From NCBI GenBank assembly GCA_934098455.1, contig CAKOOU010000034.1:1-10203 (forward strand): 10,203 nucleotides of DNA. The letters are read 5' to 3'. Source of the stretch: an uncultured Bacilli bacterium. Lineage in GTDB: Bacteria; Bacillota_I; Bacilli_A; RF39; UBA660. This document shows, piece after piece, positions 5,713 to 10,203 of this stretch (its first letter is position 1; the number at the start of each line of letters is the position of its first letter). Position numbers and translations under genes: made by a program. The notes under the pieces were generated by a model. It ran no database searches and was not told the DNA's origin. It saw only the letters and a program-made list of their open reading frames with translations.

Positions 5713-6470
5713 TTAGTATATTAGCAAGCGGTTCAAAAGGAAATTCCACTTTAATAAGAACAGAAAAACTTAATATATTAATTGATGCTGGAATGAATTT
5801 AAAATATTTAAAAGAACAACTATCTTACTTTGAATTATTACCAAGTGACATAAATTATATTTTTATAACTCATACACATAAAGACCACATAGGAGCATTA
5901 GAAACATTTATAAAACATAGTAATGCTACAATATGCTTAGGGAAAAAAATGTATAATGATTTAACATATTTGAAAGAATACGATAACGTATTAATATTAG
6001 ATAATATAATTGAATTAGAAGATGTAGTAGTTGAAACAATAAAAACAAGTCATGATGCAAGTGAATCATTAGGATATATAATTACATCTTCTAATAAATC
6101 TCTAGTATATATAACTGATACAGGATATATAAATAATAAATACTTTAATAAAATTTATAATAAAGATATGTATGTAATGGAAAGCAATCATGATGTAGAA
6201 ATGCTTATGCATGGGTCATATCCACCATGGTTAAAACAAAGAGTATTATCAGATAGAGGACATTTATCAAATCAATCATCTTCATTTTATCTATCAAAAT
6301 TAATTGGTGATAAAACAAATTATGTAGTTTTAGCTCACTTATCTCATGAAAATAATACAGAAGAAATAGCAATGAAAACATTATGTGATACATTAAAAGA
6401 ATATAATGTAGACTTTAAAAATATTTTCATTGCTAAACAAAATGAAAAAACAAAGGATTTTATATTATGA
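5706..6470 (+). CDS. walJ: MBL-fold metallo-hydrolase, WalJ/YycJ family
   Basis: WalJ (YycJ) is a metallo-beta-lactamase-fold protein linked in Bacillus and Streptococcus to the WalRK locus; relatives have 5'-3' exonuclease activity in DNA repair. The 254-aa product opens with VSILASGSKGNSTLI (residues 3-17), the family's N-terminal signature, and has the metal-binding HTHKDH (56-61). Further candidate ligands are His116 (SHDA), Asp138 (ITDTG) and His211 (AHLSHENN); GHLSN is at 185-189. The ATG at 5706 is chosen because it begins the family signature, with GGGAG (5692-5696) 9 nt upstream; an in-frame TTG at 5688 would add six residues with no better site. It overlaps the M23 gene by 7 nt and rlmH by 4 nt (ATGA). 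Neighbours dnaB and rlmH match the Bacillus order, but walRKHI and htrA are missing. Confidence 0.9.
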   Translation: MLVSILASGSKGNSTLIRTEKLNILIDAGMNLKYLKEQLSYFELLPSDINYIFITHTHKDHIGALETFIKHSNATICLGKKMYNDLTYLKEYDNVLILDNIIELEDVVVETIKTSHDASESLGYIITSSNKSLVYITDTGYINNKYFNKIYNKDMYVMESNHDVEMLMHGSYPPWLKQRVLSDRGHLSNQSSSFYLSKLIGDKTNYVVLAHLSHENNTEEIAMKTLCDTLKEYNVDFKNIFIAKQNEKTKDFIL

Positions 6471-6901
6471 TAAAAATAATATGTGTAGGTAAATTAAAAG
6501 AAAAATATTTAATTGATTTAGTTAATGATTATAAAGAAAGAGTAAATAAATATCATAAGTTAGAAATAATAGAATTAAAAGATTCTAATATAAAAGATGA
6601 AAGTATAGAAATAAAAAAATATATTAGTAAAAAAGATTTTATTATTACAATGGAAATAAATGGTAATAAAATGAATAGTATAGAATTTAGTAAAAAAATA
6701 GATAATTGGTTAATGACATATAGCAATATTACTTTTATTATAGGCGGTTCTGATGGAATAGATGATAGTATAAAAGATATATCTAATTACAAATTGTCAT
6801 TTAGTGATTTAACTTTTCCTCATGGATTATTTAGAGCATTTTTAGTAGAACAAATATATAGAAGTTTTAAAATATTAAATAATGAAACGTATCATAAATA
6901 G
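6467..6901 (+). CDS. rlmH: 23S rRNA pseudouridine1915 N3-methyltransferase RlmH
   Basis: RlmH is a SPOUT methyltransferase that methylates pseudouridine 1915 in helix 69 of 23S rRNA on assembled 70S ribosomes, using S-adenosylmethionine. The protein begins MIKIICVGKLKEKYL, typical of the family. It has the SAM-binding knot loop FIIGGSDGI (residues 90-98; FVIGGSxGL is usual) and ends with LVEQIYRSFKILNNETYHK, the conserved C-terminus including the final YHK. At 144 aa it is about 15 residues shorter than the common 155-160, through small internal trimming rather than loss of either end. The start overlaps the walJ stop (ATGA), implying coupled translation. Confidence 0.95.
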   Translation: MIKIICVGKLKEKYLIDLVNDYKERVNKYHKLEIIELKDSNIKDESIEIKKYISKKDFIITMEINGNKMNSIEFSKKIDNWLMTYSNITFIIGGSDGIDDSIKDISNYKLSFSDLTFPHGLFRAFLVEQIYRSFKILNNETYHK

Positions 6902-6910
6902 GAGTGAATT

Positions 6911-7573
6911 ATGAAAATAGGTAATGATTGGGATACAGTATTAAAAGATATCTTTGAAAGTGAAAAATTTAGAAATTTAATTATAAAGGTTAATAAAGAG
7001 TATGAACATAATACTTGTTTTCCAATAAAACAAGAAGTATTTAATGCTATTAAGTTAACACCATATAAAGATGTAAAAGTTGTAATAGTTGGACAGGATC
7101 CTTATCATGGTGTAGGAGAAGCTCATGGATTATCTTTTAGTGTGTTGTGTTCTAAATTACCTCCTAGTTTAAAAAATATATATAAAGAATTATATGATGA
7201 TTTAGGTATAGAGCCAAGTAATAGTGGTAACTTAACATGTTGGGCAAAAGAAGGAGTACTTCTATTAAATGCTGTATTAACTGTAAGAAAAGATTCTCCA
7301 GCGAGTCATAAAGATTTAGGATGGCAAGATTTTACAGATGAAATAATAAAAAGAATAGAAAAAAAAGATGAAGTTGTAGTATATATACTTTGGGGTGCAT
7401 TTGCACGTAGCAAAAAAAGTTTGATTACTAATCCTAAACATTATGTAATTGAATCAGCACATCCAAGTCCATTTAGTGCAAGATATGGATTTTTTGGATC
7501 AAAACCATTTAGTAGATGTAATGATATTTTAATGAAAAATAATTTAAAGCCAATTGATTGGAAAATAAAATAG
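6911..7573 (+). CDS. ung: Uracil-DNA glycosylase, family 1
   Basis: This enzyme removes uracil from DNA, starting base excision repair after cytosine deamination or dUMP incorporation. The 220-aa protein carries all family-1 motifs: the water-activating loop GQDPYHG (residues 61-67, catalytic Asp63), LLLNAVLTV (117-125, with Asn120 for uracil recognition) and the leucine-loop motif HPSPFSA (184-190, catalytic His184). Length is normal. The start follows rlmH by 9 nt, with TAGGAGTG overlapping the rlmH stop. The gene ends in tandem TAG TAG stops. It is not usually beside rlmH in Bacillus, so this join is lineage-specific; loss of uracil repair would be costly in an AT-rich, reduced genome. Confidence 0.97.
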   Translation: MKIGNDWDTVLKDIFESEKFRNLIIKVNKEYEHNTCFPIKQEVFNAIKLTPYKDVKVVIVGQDPYHGVGEAHGLSFSVLCSKLPPSLKNIYKELYDDLGIEPSNSGNLTCWAKEGVLLLNAVLTVRKDSPASHKDLGWQDFTDEIIKRIEKKDEVVVYILWGAFARSKKSLITNPKHYVIESAHPSPFSARYGFFGSKPFSRCNDILMKNNLKPIDWKIK

Positions 7574-7625
7574 TAGAATATATTATAATTATTTGATAAA
7601 ATATATTTAGTTTGTGAGGGATTTT

Positions 7626-8279
7626 ATGATAGTAGCAATAGATGGACCTGCAGGAAGTGGAAAAGGTACAATAACAAAACTTGTTGCAGAAAAATGTAAT
7701 TTAATATATATAGATACTGGTGCAACATATAGAGCGGTTGCATTAGCTGTTATAGAAAATAATATTGATATAAAAGATGAAAATAAAATAATAGAATTAA
7801 CTAAAAAATTAAATATAGATTTTGATATAAACGGTCATACATTTTTAAATGGAAAAGATGTTAGTTCTAGAATAAGAGATAAAGATGTAACAAGTATTGT
7901 TTCTCCAATATCAAGTATAATTAAAGTAAGAGAAATATTAGTTGATTTACAAAGAAAAATGGCTTTAGGAAAAAATGTTATAATGGAGGGAAGAGATATT
8001 ACAACAGTAGTTTTTCCTAATGCAGATTATAAATTTTATTTAGATGCAAGTATAGAAGAAAGAGCAAATAGAAGATATAAACAAAATTTAGAAAAAGGTA
8101 TGAATACACCATATGAAGAAATATATGAAAGCATTAAAAATAGAGATTATAATGATAAAAATAAACCAGTAGGAGCTTTAAAAAGATGTGATGATCAAAT
8201 ATATGTTGATTCATCTAATATGACTATAGAAGAAGTTGTAAATTATATAGTAAATAAAATAGGAGTGATAAATAAATGA
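7626..8279 (+). CDS. cmk: Cytidylate kinase
   Basis: Cmk phosphorylates CMP and dCMP to the diphosphates, recycling cytidine nucleotides. The 217-aa product begins with the P-loop MIVAIDGPAGSGKGT (GPAGSGKGT at residues 7-15) and has IDTGATYRAVAL (29-40), the EGRDITT motif (121-127), the ERANRRYKQ lid region (145-153) and the C-terminal IYVDSSNMTIEEVV (192-205). The ATG at 7626 is preferred because GTGAGGG (7614-7620) lies 5 nt before it; an in-frame GTG at 7614 is part of that ribosome binding site. The 52-nt gap after ung contains a TATAAT (7584-7589) but no -35, so it may have a weak promoter or be read through from upstream. It overlaps alaS by 4 nt (ATGA). Confidence 0.96.
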   Translation: MIVAIDGPAGSGKGTITKLVAEKCNLIYIDTGATYRAVALAVIENNIDIKDENKIIELTKKLNIDFDINGHTFLNGKDVSSRIRDKDVTSIVSPISSIIKVREILVDLQRKMALGKNVIMEGRDITTVVFPNADYKFYLDASIEERANRRYKQNLEKGMNTPYEEIYESIKNRDYNDKNKPVGALKRCDDQIYVDSSNMTIEEVVNYIVNKIGVINK

Positions 8280-10024
8280 ATTTAAAAGATTTATATATAG
8301 ATTTTTTTGTTTCAAAAGGACATAAACAAATACCAAGTGCTCCAGTAGTACCAGAAAATGACCCAAGTGTATTATTTAATACTGCTGGTATGCAACCATT
8401 AGTACCTTATTTAACAGGACAACCTCATCCATATGGAACAAGATTAGTTGATTATCAAAAATGTATAAGAACTAATGATTTAGAGGAAATAGGTGATACA
8501 TATCATCATACTTTTTTTGAAATGTTAGGAAATTGGAGTTTAGGTGATTATTTCAAAAAAGAAGCAATAACATGGAGTTATGAATTTCTAACAGATGTTT
8601 TAAAAATACCAAAAGAAAAATTGGCTGTCACTGTATTTAAAGGAAATGATATTTTAGATAAAGATGAAGAAACTATTAATATATGGAAAAGTTTAGGAAT
8701 AGATGATAAACATATTGCTTTAACAAGTGAAGATAACTTTTGGATAGCAGGTGAAACTGGTCCATGTGGGACAGATTCAGAAATGTTCTACTTTAGAAGT
8801 GATGATAAAGTTCCTGAAGTATTTGATCCAGAAGATACACGTTGGGTTGAAATATGGAATGATGTTTTTATGGAATTTTATAAAGATGAAAAAGGAAATA
8901 TTACTCCACTACCTAAAAAAAATGTAGATACTGGAATGGGATACGAAAGAGTAGTTGCAGTTTTAGAAGGTGTAAATGATAACTACATGTCAAGTGTATG
9001 GAAAGATGTAATAGAACTTATAGAAAAAATATCTATGAAACCATATATTGGCAATGAAAAAAGTATGCGTATAATTGCAGATCATATTAGAACATCTGTA
9101 TTTATAGCAGGAGACAATGCAGGAATAAAACCTAGTAATACTGACCAAGGTTATATTTTAAGAAGATTAATTAGACGTGCTATAAGATATGCTAAAAAGT
9201 TAGGAATAGATATTAATTCTAATTGGGATGAAGAAATAGCAGAATTAATTATAAATAAATATAATAAATATTATGATGAATTAAATAAAAATCACGATAT
9301 AATTTTAAAAGTATTAAGTGATGAAAAAATAAAATTTAATAGAACATTAGAAAAAGGATTAAGAGAATTTGAAAAAATAACAAAAAATATAAATGATGGA
9401 TTATTAAACAAAGATTTAGCATTTAAATTATATGATACTTATGGATTCCCAATAGAATTAACAGTAGAACTTGCAAATGAATTAGAAATTAAAGTTGATG
9501 TTGTAGGATTTAAAGAAAGATTTAAAAAACATCAAGAATTATCTAGAACAGCATCTAGTGGAAAATTTAAAGGTGGATTACAAAGTACTGGTGAAATAGA
9601 AACTAAATATCATACTGCAACACATTTATTAAATGCCGCATTAAAGGTTGTAGTAGGTAAGGATGTTCATCAAAAAGGTAGCAACATAACTAGTGAAAGA
9701 ATGCGTTTTGATTTTTCTTGCGACCATAAATTAAGTGATGAAGAAAAAAGTAAAGTAGAAGAGTTAGTTAATAAATGGATACAAGAAGCAATACCAGTTA
9801 CTGTTAAAGAAATGTCAAAAAATGATGCAATAGCTTCTGGTGCTGAATGTATGTTTATAGAAAAATATCCAGATATTGTAACAGTTTATAGCATAGGTGA
9901 CGTATCACATGAATTATGTGGTGGACCTCATGTAAAAAACACTAGTGAACTAGGACATTTTAAAATAAAAAAAGAAGAAGCAAGTAGTGCTGGTGTAAGA
10001 AGAATAAAAGCAATTTTAGAATAA
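8276..10024 (+). CDS. alaS: Alanine--tRNA ligase, minimal form lacking C-Ala domain
   Basis: AlaRS charges tRNA-Ala and clears mischarged Ser or Gly through an editing site. This 582-aa protein is much shorter than the usual 850-900. Present are the class II catalytic domain (about residues 1-250: FNTAGMQPLVPY, GDTYHHTFFEMLGNWSLGDYF, AGETGPCGTDSEMF, DTGMGYERV), the tRNA-acceptor helical region (about 255-420, with YILRRLIRRAIRYA and YDTYGFPIELT) and the editing domain (about 440-580) with its zinc motifs HTATH (446-450) and CGGPH (548-552). Missing are the beta-barrel segment normally between the helical and editing domains, replaced by a short FKGGLQSTGEIETKY linker, and the whole C-terminal C-Ala domain. 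A terminator overlaps the TAA stop and nothing like C-Ala follows, so the end is genuine. Similar short forms are, as I recall, known from Patescibacteria and some reduced Bacilli. AGGAGTGA (8261-8268) is the ribosome binding site; the start is coupled to cmk. Confidence 0.93.
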   Translation: MNLKDLYIDFFVSKGHKQIPSAPVVPENDPSVLFNTAGMQPLVPYLTGQPHPYGTRLVDYQKCIRTNDLEEIGDTYHHTFFEMLGNWSLGDYFKKEAITWSYEFLTDVLKIPKEKLAVTVFKGNDILDKDEETINIWKSLGIDDKHIALTSEDNFWIAGETGPCGTDSEMFYFRSDDKVPEVFDPEDTRWVEIWNDVFMEFYKDEKGNITPLPKKNVDTGMGYERVVAVLEGVNDNYMSSVWKDVIELIEKISMKPYIGNEKSMRIIADHIRTSVFIAGDNAGIKPSNTDQGYILRRLIRRAIRYAKKLGIDINSNWDEEIAELIINKYNKYYDELNKNHDIILKVLSDEKIKFNRTLEKGLREFEKITKNINDGLLNKDLAFKLYDTYGFPIELTVELANELEIKVDVVGFKERFKKHQELSRTASSGKFKGGLQSTGEIETKYHTATHLLNAALKVVVGKDVHQKGSNITSERMRFDFSCDHKLSDEEKSKVEELVNKWIQEAIPVTVKEMSKNDAIASGAECMFIEKYPDIVTVYSIGDVSHELCGGPHVKNTSELGHFKIKKEEASSAGVRRIKAILE

Positions 10025-10036
10025 ATTGTTTTTTTT
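10007..10036 (+). terminator. Intrinsic terminator of the alaS transcript
   Basis: CAATTT (10011-10016) pairs with AAATTG (10023-10028) around TAGAAT, and AAAG/TTTT extends the stem outwards to about 10 bp, with a T8 run at 10029-10036. The hairpin is AT-rich and so fairly weak. It overlaps the last alaS codons and the TAA stop. Confidence 0.65.
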
Positions 10037-10047
10037 CAAAAATAATA

Positions 10048-10076
10048 TTTACAATATATCAAAAAAATGCTAATAT
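10048..10076 (+). promoter_or_regulatory. Possible promoter downstream of alaS (extended -10)
   Basis: TTTACA (10048-10053, 5 of 6 to the -35 consensus) and TAATAT (10071-10076, 4 of 6 to the -10) are 17 nt apart, and TGC (10068-10070) gives an extended -10 like the other promoters here. Transcription would start near 10083 and leave the window to the right. Confidence 0.45.
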
Positions 10077-10082
10077 TTTATT

Positions 10083-10203
10083 AAGGTAGAAATACCAAAG
10101 TGAATTAAAATTTTGTACATTTTAATTCGCAAATAATTTACGATTCATGAAAAAGCTTATAAGCATATCTCTTTCCCAACCCCCAAAATCGTTGGGGGGG
10201 GGG
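10083..10203 (+). other. Possible structured leader or RNA cut by the window end
   Basis: Starting where the preceding promoter would initiate, GGTA-GAAA-TACC (10085-10096) forms a GNRA-loop hairpin. GTGAATTAAAA (10100-10110) then pairs with TTTTAATTCGC (10120-10130) over 11 bp. Further on are the palindrome GCTTATAAGC (10155-10164) and CCCCCAA/TTGGGGG (10180-10186 with 10192-10198). No gene is supported. It could be the 5' leader of the next operon or a small RNA; I do not recognise a known riboswitch. Confidence 0.3.
10194..10203. repeat. G10 homopolymer at the window edge
   Basis: Ten consecutive G end the window in an otherwise very AT-rich sequence; I saw no comparable G run elsewhere. 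A C-rich stretch (10175-10184) just before can pair with it. It is either a sequencing or assembly artefact at a contig end (dark-cycle poly-G), the near side of a real GC-rich hairpin, or a real homopolymer. Confidence 0.6.

Noticed and set aside
7574..7625. A separate cmk-alaS promoter around TATAAT at 7584-7589
   Set aside because: The -10 is perfect but the -35 position is GAAAAT and there is no TG extension. In such AT-rich DNA this is expected by chance, so it was left as a remark on cmk.
10147..10203. Open frame from an ATG running off the window end (MKKLISISL...)
   Set aside because: There is no ribosome binding site, and the frame stays open partly because of the suspect G run. It is too short to judge.
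8276..10203. AlaRS shortened by a frameshift or assembly error
   Set aside because: The stop is followed by a terminator, and no C-Ala-like coding sequence appears in any frame downstream. The beta-barrel segment is missing as well, which a single frameshift cannot explain.
1..10203. Mycoplasma-type code with TGA as Trp
   Set aside because: All proteins are full length with every Trp encoded by TGG and no in-frame TGA, whereas code-4 genomes of this AT content use mainly TGA for Trp.

Overview
The window is strongly AT-rich (by eye under 30% G+C), with A/T-ending codons, strong AGGAGG-type ribosome binding sites and tightly packed genes on the + strand. The gene content (rpsF-ssb-rpsR, rplI-dnaB, walJ, rlmH) is the set found near the replication origin of low-GC Gram-positive bacteria. 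I infer a Bacillota or Mollicutes-like lineage with a reduced genome, possibly one of the uncultured gut Bacilli. The genetic code looks standard: every Trp codon in the genes is TGG and TGA serves as a stop twice.

Layout. Positions 1-49 look like the 3' end of a structured RNA or untranslated region, closed by a hairpin terminator at 50-80. Positions 87-161 on the minus strand hold a 24-residue hydrophobic peptide ORF with a near-perfect Shine-Dalgarno that is buried in an 8-bp stem. Three well-marked + strand transcription units follow. (1) secE-nusG (456-1197). (2) rpsF-ssb-rpsR (1313-2310), with a folded leader that may be the S6:S18 autoregulatory site. (3) rplI-dnaB-M23 peptidase-walJ-rlmH-ung (2379-7573), running with little or no further gap into cmk-alaS (7626-10024). 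Each unit has an extended -10 promoter and an intrinsic terminator that touches or overlaps the last stop codon. After alaS a possible promoter and two hairpins lead into a G10 run at the window edge.

How the genes relate. Most are housekeeping: protein export (SecE), transcription elongation (NusG), ribosomal proteins bS6, bS18 and bL9, replication (SSB, DnaB), DNA repair (UDG, WalJ nuclease), ribosome modification (RlmH), CMP phosphorylation (Cmk) and tRNA-Ala charging (AlaRS). The one cell-envelope gene is a membrane-anchored LysM-G5-M23 endopeptidase. It sits between dnaB and walJ, where Bacillus relatives carry the walRKHI cell-wall signalling genes.

Most worth a second look: the minus-strand small ORF with a sequestered ribosome binding site (type I toxin-like), the minimal AlaRS that lacks both the beta-barrel segment and the C-Ala domain, the candidate S6:S18 leader, the replacement at the wal locus, and the possible new leader or RNA at the right edge. 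I found no CRISPR array, insertion sequence, tRNA or rRNA.
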